DNA of 64,000 bases from the NCBI RefSeq assembly GCF_017255185.1, contig NZ_JAFKCZ010000006.1, positions 186,001 to 250,000 of the forward strand. The letters are read 5' to 3'. Source of the stretch: Parahaliea mediterranea (GTDB taxonomy: Bacteria; Pseudomonadota; Gammaproteobacteria; Pseudomonadales; Halieaceae). Shown piece by piece: positions 1 through 7,380 of the stretch; within the stretch, counting starts at the first letter, position 1; each line of letters starts with the position of its first letter. Below the pieces are notes generated by a model that saw only the letters and a list, made by a program, of their open reading frames with translations, did no database searches and was not told where the DNA came from. The translations under genes were made by a program, and so were the position numbers.

Positions 1-266
1 GCCCCGGCCGGGGCCTGCGACAACTGTACGACAGCTGCTGGCAGTGGACGCGCAGCGCCTATGAGCCCTACCCGGGCTTCCAGCCGCCGGCGGGCGCGAT
101 CGGCGAGTACAACGGCAAGTTCATGAGCAACCAGTGGGTACTGCGGGGCGGCTCCTGCGCGTCGAAGCCGGCGCAGCTGCGCCCCAGCTACCGCAATTTC
201 TTCTACCCCGGGGACCGCTGGCAGTTCAGCGGCCTGCGGCTGGCCCGCGACCGCCCGGCCAGCTAA
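1..266 (+). CDS. egtB: EgtB C-terminal part (ergothioneine biosynthesis sulfoxide synthase), cut by the window edge
   Basis: Only the last ~87 residues are present; the first whole codon is at base 3. The segment reads as the end of a formylglycine-generating-enzyme/sulfatase-modifying fold, with [33 protein letters not shown] and a closing [21 protein letters not shown], which is typical of EgtB. EgtB is a non-haem iron enzyme that joins trimethylhistidine (hercynine) to a thiol donor in ergothioneine synthesis. The next gene, 103 bases on and on the same strand, is EgtD, which makes hercynine, so the pair is a standard egtBD unit. The DinB-like N-terminal half with the iron ligands lies outside the window. 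Confidence 0.88.
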   Translation, partial: PGRGLRQLYDSCWQWTRSAYEPYPGFQPPAGAIGEYNGKFMSNQWVLRGGSCASKPAQLRPSYRNFFYPGDRWQFSGLRLARDRPAS

Positions 267-369
267 TCCCCCACTTCGCCGGCCGCACCGCGAGACACCG
301 GCCGCGCGTGCCGGCCCGGGCTGCTACCCTTAGCAGGAACGGCGATAGCGTTAGCCAAAGGCCCGGGGA

Positions 370-1350
370 ATGCCGATGACAGCGGAACAGGTCGCGACCA
401 GCGCCAATGTAATTTGCCACGACCAGCAACCGCGGGGTGGCGACAGCCGCGCGGAACTGCTGGCGGGACTGATGTCGGAGCACCGGTTCATCAGCCCCAA
501 GTATCTCTATGACGCCGCGGGCTCGCGGCTGTTCGAGCGCATTACCGCGCTGCCGGAGTACTATCCCACGCGGACCGAGAAGGCCATCCTCGGCGCCCAC
601 GGCCCGGCGATGGGCGCGGCCTGCGGCGAGGGTTGCGTGCTGATCGAGCCGGGCAGCGGCAGCAGCGAGAAAGTGCGGCTATTGCTCGAGGATATGCGGC
701 CGGCGGCCTACGTCGCCCTGGATATCTCGGCGGACTTCCTGTGGCGCTCGGCCCGGCGCCTGGGAGAAGCCTTCCCCTGGCTGCAGGTAAGGGCCATCTG
801 CGCCGACTTCAACCGACAGTGGCGGCCACCGGGCGACCTTCCGCCGGGCCGCCGCGTGGTGTTCTACCCCGGCTCCACCATCGGCAACCTGGAGCCCGGG
901 GATGCCCGCGCCTTTCTCGGCGAGATGCGCGCCTGGATGGGCGACGACGGCGGCGCCCTGGTCGGCGTCGACCAGCACAAGGACGAGGGCCTGCTGCACG
1001 CCGCCTACAACGACGCGCAGGGTGTGACCGCGGCCTTCAACCGCAATGTGCTGCATCATGTGAATCACATTCTGGGCGCGGATTTCGCCCCCGAGCGCTT
1101 CCGCCACCACGCCTTCTACAACCGCGACGCCAGGCGCATTGAAATGCACCTGGTGGCGGAGGAAGCACAGCAGGTGAACCTGGGAGGCCCGGTGATCGAA
1201 CTCGACGCCGGCGACAGCATACACACCGAGAACTCCTACAAGTACAGCCCCGGGGACTTCAGCGCGCTGTGCCGGGAGGCTGGGCTCGGCGTGCACCAGC
1301 GCTGGAGCGACCCCGGCGAACTGTTCAGCGTGTACTACCTGGGCCCTTGA
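370..1350 (+). CDS. egtD: L-histidine N-alpha-methyltransferase EgtD
   Basis: The 326-residue product has the usual EgtD length and the family's opening pattern: SPKYLYDAAGSRLFERIT, then LPEYYPTRTE, then the SAM-binding core around LIEPGSGSSEKVRLLL and YPGSTIGNLEPGDA. EgtD trimethylates the alpha-amino group of histidine with three SAM molecules to give hercynine, the substrate of EgtB encoded just upstream. The C-terminal IHTENSYKYSPGDF block, known in the family for substrate contact, is intact. A second in-frame ATG lies two codons in (376) and cannot be excluded as the start. The protein should be cytosolic and co-transcribed with egtB. Confidence 0.95.
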   Translation: MPMTAEQVATSANVICHDQQPRGGDSRAELLAGLMSEHRFISPKYLYDAAGSRLFERITALPEYYPTRTEKAILGAHGPAMGAACGEGCVLIEPGSGSSEKVRLLLEDMRPAAYVALDISADFLWRSARRLGEAFPWLQVRAICADFNRQWRPPGDLPPGRRVVFYPGSTIGNLEPGDARAFLGEMRAWMGDDGGALVGVDQHKDEGLLHAAYNDAQGVTAAFNRNVLHHVNHILGADFAPERFRHHAFYNRDARRIEMHLVAEEAQQVNLGGPVIELDAGDSIHTENSYKYSPGDFSALCREAGLGVHQRWSDPGELFSVYYLGP

Positions 1351-1389
1351 CGGAATTGACGGGGCCTCGACAGCCCCGCCAAGCGGCGC

Positions 1390-4188
1390 TCAGGGCGCCG
1401 CCGCGGCCTCGCCCTCAGGCGCGCGCCAGCGGTACTCCACCCGCACCCGCGCGCCGGCGGGCGCCCCGTCGCCCGGCGCCACCAACCGGTAGCTGAAGCC
1501 CGCCTCCGGAATGGACGCGCCACCAAAGGGCAGGTGCGGGTTCTGGTAGCGGTTGGGCCGCGCATCGCTGAATGTACTCACCGGCGGAAACGGCTGGGCG
1601 CCGGTGCGCGCCAGGACGCCCTCCCGCGGCCGGTAGGTTTCCACGCCGTCGGCGAAGGGCGCCAGGGCGAAGGGCGCGTCGGCGGAGTGGTAGTTGCGCA
1701 GCACCCGGTCGTAGAGCCGGTACTGGGTCTGGCCGTCGCGAATACGCAGGTCGAACAGGGTCGAGGCGGCCTTGCGCTCGCGCCGTTCCGGCCCCGGCAG
1801 CAACTCGTTGACCAGGGTGTAGCCGTAAATCAGCGGGCGCCCGTCCCAGGACAATTGCTCCATGGGCGGCAGGCCATCCTCCAGGTGGTCCAGGCAGTTT
1901 TCGCGGTCCACCGCGGGCACGTCGCCGGCGTAGTAGTCGGGGCGGCGCTGGAAGCACATGGAATCGATATAGCCTCGCTTGAGCAGGGGCTGGGCGGCAT
2001 CGTCGAACTGCCACCAGGTCCAGCCGTCCCGGCGCTGGAAGTATTGCTCCGGCATCGCCGCCAGGGGAAACTCCTGGGGGTTGGCGTCCACCACCAACAG
2101 GAAACCGTTGCCCGGACCCGACTCGGCGGGTTCGTTCTGGCTCCACAGGTACTCCCCGTTGTAGTACCACATCAATACCCCCGGACGGTAGTTGACGTTG
2201 AAGGCCGCCATATCACCGTTGGAATCCGGGTAGAAGCTGAAGCCGGGTTTGGCCAGGGAACTGTCATAGTTGCGCACCGCGGCGAACTCGGCGTAGGGGT
2301 CGCGGTATTCCAGCAGATAGTAGTGGGGCACCGCCAGGTGATGGCTGCCGCCGGACAGGGTGAAACCGCGGTTGTCCCAGCCGCTGATGGCATCGCCCTC
2401 GAAGTCCTCGACGAAGTCCAGCGCCGGCAGGGTAACATTGTCGATCAGCGCGCCGTTTTCCACCGCCGCCATGTCGGTGAAGTAGGTGAAGCGCACCACC
2501 ACCTCCCGGCCTCGCCAGGGGGCCAGATCGAAAGTGGCGCGCACCCACTGGGCCGCAGCGCAGGGATCCGCCTCGGTGCGGCCGATGCGGTCTTCCGCCA
2601 TCACCCGCTCCACCGCGGGGTCGCAGCCCGGGGCCGACTCCACCTTGCCATCGCCATCGGCGTCGCCGCTGCGGCCGGTGAAGCCCGGCAGGGAGCCGGG
2701 GCCCTCGTGGCCCTTGGTCGCGGGCATGACGCTGTCCGTGTCGCCCGCCGCCGACTTGTCCATCGGCAGCAGGCGCCGGAACTCCTCGCCGGGCGCCGCG
2801 GCCTCCACGTAGAGGTAGTCCCACTCGGCCTCGATCTCGAACCAGGCGTCCAGGCCCAGGTGCAGCGGGGTGTCCGCCGACATATCGCGAAGGTCGAAAC
2901 GCCGCGCCAGGGAGCGGTGCATGTCGTTCCCCTGGCCGCTGTAGGCCGCCTGCCGGCCGTTGTCCGCGCCCAGCGGCCCCAGTTCGATATCGCGGTACTT
3001 GGGCGGCAGGATTACCATCGCGGCGTCGCACAGCGCGGTGTCGGCGGCGGCGCCGGCGCGGCCAGCCCAGTCGTTCATGGTCTTGAGGTAGAAATCGCCC
3101 TCGCCACCGTCATCGGCGGGGCGAATCACGCAGGGCTGGAGCCAGCCCAGCACCATCCGCGACCAGGTGCTGAGTTCCTGGGGTTCCGGGGACGTCGTCG
3201 CGGACATCGCCTCCCAGCTGGCGGTCGAGTTGTTGGTCTGGCGGGCGTAGATATCCGGCAGGCCCAGGGAGTGGCCGAACTCGTGGATGAAGGTGGAGAC
3301 CTCGGTGTACTCGGATTGCATGTTGTAATCCAGTACCCACAGGCCATTGCCGATGTCCACCCCGCCCCGGGGGTTCACCGCGCCGTCCACCGCGGGCCCC
3401 TTGCCGAGGTTCTGGCTGAGGGTAAAACGGTGCGGCCAGATGCGGTCGGCGCAGTCCTGCTCGGCGGCGCCCAGGCCGTCGAAGGCATCCGCCTCGGCGG
3501 TCACACTGAGTTTCTCGTCCAGCTTGTACAGGCCCTGGCACGAGGCCTGACCCTTGCCGGCCACGATCATGATGAAGTGGTCGAGGTAACCGTCGGGTTC
3601 GTCGCGGTTGCCATCGCCATCGAAGTCAGTGGGGTCCCACAGGTCGTAGTCGCTCCAGGGAAAATCGGGGGCGGCGCGGTAGGCCGCCCGCAGGGCGTCG
3701 ACCACCAGTGCGGTGGCGCGCTCGTCATTGCGCCAGCTGCCGTCGGAATTCTGCACCGGCCGGCCGTAGTGATGCAGGGGCTTGTCCAGGTGCACCACCG
3801 GCACGATGTCGCCGGTGACGTTGTAGCGACCGCGGGACTGGTGCCAGTAGTAATGCGACAGCGTGCCCTCCCGGGGGGCCGCGACGCCGCCGGCGAATAG
3901 CAGGTCCTGGAAATAGTCGCGGTTTTTCGCGTCCTGCCGCGGGTCGCCGCCGAAGCGGTCGTAGCCCTTGTCGCTGAACTGCACCGGCAGGATCAGCAGG
4001 CGGTGGGGGCGCTCCGGCCCGGCCAGCACCGGCTCGATCGAATCGCTCTTGATCTGCGGGTGGCCCAGCTGGTCGAAGCGCAGGGCCGCCAGCTTCTCCA
4101 CCATGTCGTCCGCCGCCCGCACCGACAGCGCGGCGCAAGCGCCGCAAGCGATGGACAGGAGCGCCGCGATAAAGCGTGTTGTCGTCAT
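1390..4188 (-). CDS. Secreted M6-family (immune inhibitor A type) metalloprotease
   Basis: A 932-residue protein with an N-terminal signal peptide (residues ~1-25, ending near SVRAAD). The zinc motif HEFGH is at residues 302-306, followed by SLGLPD, as in M6 peptidases. Upstream of it, DFDGDGNRDEPDGYLD (about 189-203) looks like a calcium-binding acidic repeat, and a second one (DADGDGKVES) lies in the C-terminal half. The remaining ~600 residues are beta-rich accessory domains typical of large secreted M6 enzymes. A purine-rich ribosome site (GGGGGAAA) sits just before the ATG. It stands alone, convergent with egtD. Role inferred: extracellular or periplasmic protein degradation; its substrate cannot be read from sequence. 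Confidence 0.85.
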   Translation of the reverse strand: MTTTRFIAALLSIACGACAALSVRAADDMVEKLAALRFDQLGHPQIKSDSIEPVLAGPERPHRLLILPVQFSDKGYDRFGGDPRQDAKNRDYFQDLLFAGGVAAPREGTLSHYYWHQSRGRYNVTGDIVPVVHLDKPLHHYGRPVQNSDGSWRNDERATALVVDALRAAYRAAPDFPWSDYDLWDPTDFDGDGNRDEPDGYLDHFIMIVAGKGQASCQGLYKLDEKLSVTAEADAFDGLGAAEQDCADRIWPHRFTLSQNLGKGPAVDGAVNPRGGVDIGNGLWVLDYNMQSEYTEVSTFIHEFGHSLGLPDIYARQTNNSTASWEAMSATTSPEPQELSTWSRMVLGWLQPCVIRPADDGGEGDFYLKTMNDWAGRAGAAADTALCDAAMVILPPKYRDIELGPLGADNGRQAAYSGQGNDMHRSLARRFDLRDMSADTPLHLGLDAWFEIEAEWDYLYVEAAAPGEEFRRLLPMDKSAAGDTDSVMPATKGHEGPGSLPGFTGRSGDADGDGKVESAPGCDPAVERVMAEDRIGRTEADPCAAAQWVRATFDLAPWRGREVVVRFTYFTDMAAVENGALIDNVTLPALDFVEDFEGDAISGWDNRGFTLSGGSHHLAVPHYYLLEYRDPYAEFAAVRNYDSSLAKPGFSFYPDSNGDMAAFNVNYRPGVLMWYYNGEYLWSQNEPAESGPGNGFLLVVDANPQEFPLAAMPEQYFQRRDGWTWWQFDDAAQPLLKRGYIDSMCFQRRPDYYAGDVPAVDRENCLDHLEDGLPPMEQLSWDGRPLIYGYTLVNELLPGPERRERKAASTLFDLRIRDGQTQYRLYDRVLRNYHSADAPFALAPFADGVETYRPREGVLARTGAQPFPPVSTFSDARPNRYQNPHLPFGGASIPEAGFSYRLVAPGDGAPAGARVRVEYRWRAPEGEAAAAP

Positions 4189-4348
4189 GTTTCCCCCTGG
4201 GGTCTATCCGGTCGGCCACATTATAGCGGGCAGGCCGCTTTCGGTGACACAGTGTACGCCAGGGCGGCTTACAGGACCGCCGGCATGCGACAGGGCGCCC
4301 CGATCGCGGGCCGGGCGGCACCCGCCGCCCTCCGGGACCGAAACCCTG

Positions 4349-5038
4349 CTACCAGATAAACACCAGGCAGGAGGCGGTCAGCACCCCCATGCAGCGGTTG
4401 AACCAGCGCCAGGCCGCGGGCGACGACAGCGCCCGCCCCAACAGCACGCCGAAGGCCGCCCAACCCGAAGTCAGCGGCAGGCCGACCAGCACGAACACGG
4501 CGATGGTCAGCGCCGCCGACAGCCAGTAGTCCTCCCCGGCCACGGTAAACGAGCCCACCGCGGTGATGGCCATGGCCCAGGCCTTCGGGTTCACGTACTG
4601 GAACAGCAGGGCCTCGTGGAAACGCATCGGTCGGGCCGCGTCAGGCCGGGCCGCGTCAGGTCGGGCCGCGCCAGGCCGGGCCGCGTCAGATCGGGCCGCG
4701 CCAGGCCGGGCCGCGGCTTCCCCGGCCGTCAACGCCCCCCTGGCGGGCGGCGGCGCGCTGCCGATGCGCCAGGCGAGGTAGAGCAGGTAGGCGCAGGCGA
4801 GCAGGCGCAGGCCCTGCTGCAACAGGGGGAAGGCCTCGAACAATACCCCCAGGCCCGCGGCCACGGTGGCGATCAGGCTGGCGACACCCGTCGACACCCC
4901 GAGCACGTGCGGCACGGTGCGCGCGAAGCCGAAATTGGCCCCGGAGGCAGTGAGCATGATGTTGTTGGGCCCCGGCGTGCCGGTCATGGCCGCGGCAAAA
5001 ACGGCGAGGGAAAAAAGCAGTGAGAGGTTGATGAGCAT
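4349..5038 (-). CDS. LysE/RhtB-family amino-acid exporter with an in-frame repeat insertion
   Basis: 229 residues with the LysE pattern: an N-terminal hydrophobic helix followed by GTPGPNNIMLTASGANFGF, then GVSTGVASL, and later VNPKAWAMAITAVGSF. These are inner-membrane exporters of amino acids or similar metabolites. Family members are usually near 205-210 residues; the excess lies in the hydrophilic loop after the third helix, where about 30 residues consist of A-A-R-P-G/D repeats encoded by a 15-bp minisatellite (4631-4716). The gene is divergent from a MocR-type regulator 120 bases away, which by family precedent is likely to control it. The repeat does not break the reading frame. Confidence 0.88.
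   Translation of the reverse strand: MLINLSLLFSLAVFAAAMTGTPGPNNIMLTASGANFGFARTVPHVLGVSTGVASLIATVAAGLGVLFEAFPLLQQGLRLLACAYLLYLAWRIGSAPPPARGALTAGEAAARPGAARSDAARPGAARPDAARPDAARPMRFHEALLFQYVNPKAWAMAITAVGSFTVAGEDYWLSAALTIAVFVLVGLPLTSGWAAFGVLLGRALSSPAAWRWFNRCMGVLTASCLVFIW
4631..4716. repeat. 15-bp minisatellite, about 5.7 copies, inside the LysE gene
   Basis: Unit on the + strand is YCGGGCCGCGYCAGG. Full copies start at 4631, 4646, 4661, 4676 and 4691, and a partial sixth starts at 4706. Copies differ only at the first base, at the T/C eleven bases in, and at the last base of one copy. Because 15 is a multiple of three, copy changes add or remove five residues (A-A-R-P-G/D) in a cytoplasmic loop without a frameshift. 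Confidence 0.95.
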
Positions 5039-5158
5039 GGTGTGCTTGCCTTAAATTGTATCCTTACATTTACCGAGAAATTCGATAAACTGACGCACTT
5101 TCAGCGAAAGCACACGCTAGCAGGGATTCAATACCCCCGCAAAAGGTTTATTGTCACC
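5039..5158. promoter_or_regulatory. Divergent control region between the LysE exporter and the MocR regulator
   Basis: This 120-base gap is clearly more AT-rich than the flanking genes. It contains an interrupted dyad TGTA-TCCT-TACA (5057-5068) and, for the LysE strand, a TACAAT hexamer close to the gene start. MocR regulators commonly control a divergently transcribed neighbour, so operator sites are expected here. Their exact positions are inference. Confidence 0.4.
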
Positions 5159-6541
5159 ATGACATTTACAGAAATCCCATTGAATCGCGGCGACACCCCC
5201 CTCTACCAGCAGCTGGCCAGCGCCCTCGCCGCGCGCATTGAGCAGGGAGCGTTGGCCCCGGGGGACAAACTGCCCACCCACCGGGCCCTGGCCGATCAAC
5301 TGGGCGTCACCGTGGGCACGGTGACCCGCGCCTACGCCGAGGCCGAGCGCCGCGGCCTGGTAGAGGCCCGGGTGGGAGCCGGCACCTTTGTCCGCGACCC
5401 CGGCCGGCCGGTGTGGAGCTTCGAGGAGCGGGAGGGGGACGAGCGCACCCTGGGCTATAACGTTCCCCCGGCGATCGACCGCTCCGACATCATGCAGGCC
5501 GCGCTGGAGGAGCTGGCGCGGCACCGCCAGGCGCTCAACCGGTTGATGCTCTACCAGTCCCCCGAGGGCAGCGGCCAGCACCGCGAGGCCCTGGCTGACT
5601 GGCTCAACCGCCACGGTATCGCCGTGGACCCCCGGGAAATGCTGTTTACCTCCGGCGCCCAGCACGGCGTGCAACTGGCGCTGCAGGCCCTGTGCCGCCC
5701 CGGCGACACCCTGCTGTGCGAGCGCCTGACCTACCCCGGCCTGCTCAGCCTGGCGCGGCAGCAGCAGCTGCAGGTGCGCCCGGTGGAGCTGGACGACGAG
5801 GGCCTGGTGCCCGAGGCCCTGGCGGCGGCCTGCCGCCAGCACCAGCCGCGCCTGGTCTACCTCACGCCCACCCTGCAAAACCCCACCACGGCGACCTGCG
5901 GCGAACGCCGCCGCCAGGATTTGCTGGCGGTGTGCCGGGAGTACGGCATTCTCGCGCTGGAGGACGATGTCCACGGCCTATTGCCCGCCGAGCGGCCGGC
6001 GGCACTGGTCAACCTCGATCCCGGGCAGGTGGTGCACGTCGGCGGCCTGGGCAAGGCACTGGCCCCGGGGCTGCGCCTGGGTTACCTGCAGGTCCCGGGG
6101 CCTTTGCGCGACCGCGTCGTGGACGGCATCCAGAACCACAGCTGGATGATCAGCCCGCTGCTGACCGCCCTGGCCATGATCCTGGTGAACCAGGGCGCCG
6201 CCGATCAGCTGCTGACCCTGGTACGCGAGCAAATGCGGCAGCGCTGGCAGCGGGTGGCGGCGGCCCTGCCCGGGGCTTCGCTGCGCTACCACCGCGAAGG
6301 TTTTCACGGCTGGCTGACACTGCCCGAGCACCTGCCGCTCAGCGAATTCCTGATCGCCGCCCGCCAGCGGGGCCTGGACCTCAAGTCCGCCGAGCTGTTC
6401 ACCCCGCCCGGACACCCGGCCCCGGCCGCGGTGCGTATCGCCGCCAGTGCGCCGGCCAGCCTGGACGCGCTGGATGCGGCGCTGACCCTGCTCGCGGACA
6501 TTCTGGACAAGCCGCCGGCGGGGGGCGCTTTCACCCTCTGA
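5159..6541 (+). CDS. MocR-family transcriptional regulator (GntR helix-turn-helix fused to an aminotransferase-like domain)
   Basis: 460 residues from the ATG at 5159. The frame stays open upstream to 5042, but homology begins only at MTFTEIPLNRGDTPLYQQL. Residues ~10-75 are a GntR winged helix (LPTHRALADQLGVTVGTVTR, then GAGTFV). Residues ~110-450 form a class I aminotransferase fold with LTPTLQNPTTATC, EDDVHGLL and the PLP lysine in GLGKALAPGLRLGY. MocR proteins are PLP-dependent regulators of amino-acid, vitamin B6 or related metabolism. The divergent LysE exporter is the obvious target. The effector cannot be predicted. Confidence 0.93.
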   Translation: MTFTEIPLNRGDTPLYQQLASALAARIEQGALAPGDKLPTHRALADQLGVTVGTVTRAYAEAERRGLVEARVGAGTFVRDPGRPVWSFEEREGDERTLGYNVPPAIDRSDIMQAALEELARHRQALNRLMLYQSPEGSGQHREALADWLNRHGIAVDPREMLFTSGAQHGVQLALQALCRPGDTLLCERLTYPGLLSLARQQQLQVRPVELDDEGLVPEALAAACRQHQPRLVYLTPTLQNPTTATCGERRRQDLLAVCREYGILALEDDVHGLLPAERPAALVNLDPGQVVHVGGLGKALAPGLRLGYLQVPGPLRDRVVDGIQNHSWMISPLLTALAMILVNQGAADQLLTLVREQMRQRWQRVAAALPGASLRYHREGFHGWLTLPEHLPLSEFLIAARQRGLDLKSAELFTPPGHPAPAAVRIAASAPASLDALDAALTLLADILDKPPAGGAFTL

Positions 6542-6598
6542 GCCCGGCGCCGCTGGCGCGCCTCCCGGTCGAGTACAATAAAATTCACAGACACTATT

Positions 6599-6621
6599 GC
6601 AAACGATAATCGTTCTCATTA
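6599..6621 (+). promoter_or_regulatory. Fur box overlapping a sigma70-type promoter
   Basis: Bases 6604-6618 read CGATAATCGTTCTCA, matching the 7-1-7 Fur consensus tGATAATnATTATCA at most positions, and a second overlapping half follows to 6621. A promoter can be fitted: -35 TTGCAA at 6597, 17-base spacer, -10 TATGTT at 6620. Fur bound here would cover both elements, so the downstream small genes should be repressed by iron. Seen in sequence; function inferred. Confidence 0.72.
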
Positions 6622-6659
6622 TGTTTATCGGGACACCCACCGATGAGGCGCCATCCATA

Positions 6660-7103
6660 ATGAAAATGAGTTTTCTCTGCGTGCGGCATCGCCGCTGGCT
6701 CGCCGCCGACCCCGCCGCGGCCATGTTCACCTGGCTGCAGTGCTACGAACAGGGCCTGCGCCTGGAGCAACAGCGCCAGGACAACCTGGCCATCCGCCAG
6801 GCGGGCTGCGCCATGGAGACCGCCGACCTGCTGCTGGCCGGCAGCCAGTGCATCGGCCGCGACGACATTACCCGCTACACCCACAGCGCCCTGCTGCTGG
6901 CGCGCCTGTTGCGGCGCCAACACGCTTTCGATCTCGCCGGCGATGTGGCCCACAGCGCGATCTGCAGTCTGGAGCGACTATTGATCGCCGGTGTCCAGCG
7001 CGAGGCGGTGACCGCGGCCTGCGAGCAACTGGCGCCCCTGGCGGGCCCCTGCGCCGGACCCAGCAACCGGAACCCGAGCCCCTGTGCGCGACAACTTCAC
7101 TGA
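6660..7103 (+). CDS. Small protein of unknown function, probably iron-regulated
   Basis: 147 residues from ATG 6660; the open frame extends to 6597 but that part overlaps the Fur box and promoter. The protein is all-helical in appearance, with a Trp-rich start (RHRRWLAADPAAAMFTWLQC) and repeated helix pairs resembling a TPR-like fold; no signal peptide or membrane segment is seen. I recall similar small proteins in Fur-controlled fumC/sodA-type operons of pseudomonads, but I cannot confirm homology here. It overlaps the next small gene by 20 bases, so the two are probably co-translated. Function not recognised. Confidence 0.6.
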   Translation: MKMSFLCVRHRRWLAADPAAAMFTWLQCYEQGLRLEQQRQDNLAIRQAGCAMETADLLLAGSQCIGRDDITRYTHSALLLARLLRRQHAFDLAGDVAHSAICSLERLLIAGVQREAVTAACEQLAPLAGPCAGPSNRNPSPCARQLH

Positions 7104-7314
7104 ACACGGTGGCGGCGAAGCGCCTCGCACCCGGGTGCAACTGGAAATCGAACTGCCGGTGCTGTGCCGCCTGCTACAGGAGGGCAGCATCGCCGCCTGC
7201 GAGTTTCGCTGCCTCGATCTCGACTCCCACCGCGCCGGTTGCTGGGCGGTAAAATCCAGCTGCACAGCCTGCCCCGACGGGCGGCAGACAGTGCCCGGGG
7301 AAGCGGGAAAGTAA
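7084..7314 (+). CDS. Small hypothetical protein, second gene of the Fur-box unit
   Basis: 76 residues from a GTG at 7084, overlapping the end of the preceding gene by 20 bases. The core VQLEIELPVLCRLLQEGSI followed by CEFRCLDLDSHRAGCW gives a short amphipathic helix and several cysteines (six in all, four in the C-terminal third as CW...C..C). The cysteines could bind metal but the spacing is not a known motif. No signal peptide. It shares the iron-responsive promoter of the previous gene. Function unknown; the start could lie further in. Confidence 0.5.
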   Translation: MRDNFTEHGGGEAPRTRVQLEIELPVLCRLLQEGSIAACEFRCLDLDSHRAGCWAVKSSCTACPDGRQTVPGEAGK

Positions 7315-7380
7315 GCCCGGTCCTTGGGGCGGGCACGGTGGCGGCGCTATACTCCTGGCACTGCCGACAGGAGTCACGCC

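Noticed and set aside
1534-3900. Long + strand open frame (788 codons) opposite the M6 peptidase gene
   Set aside because: Antisense shadow of a GC-rich gene; composition is low-complexity and no motif is recognisable, whereas the minus strand has HEFGH and a signal peptide.
4631-4716. Possible CRISPR array
   Set aside because: Units are contiguous 15-mers without spacers and lie inside a coding frame; a minisatellite explains them.
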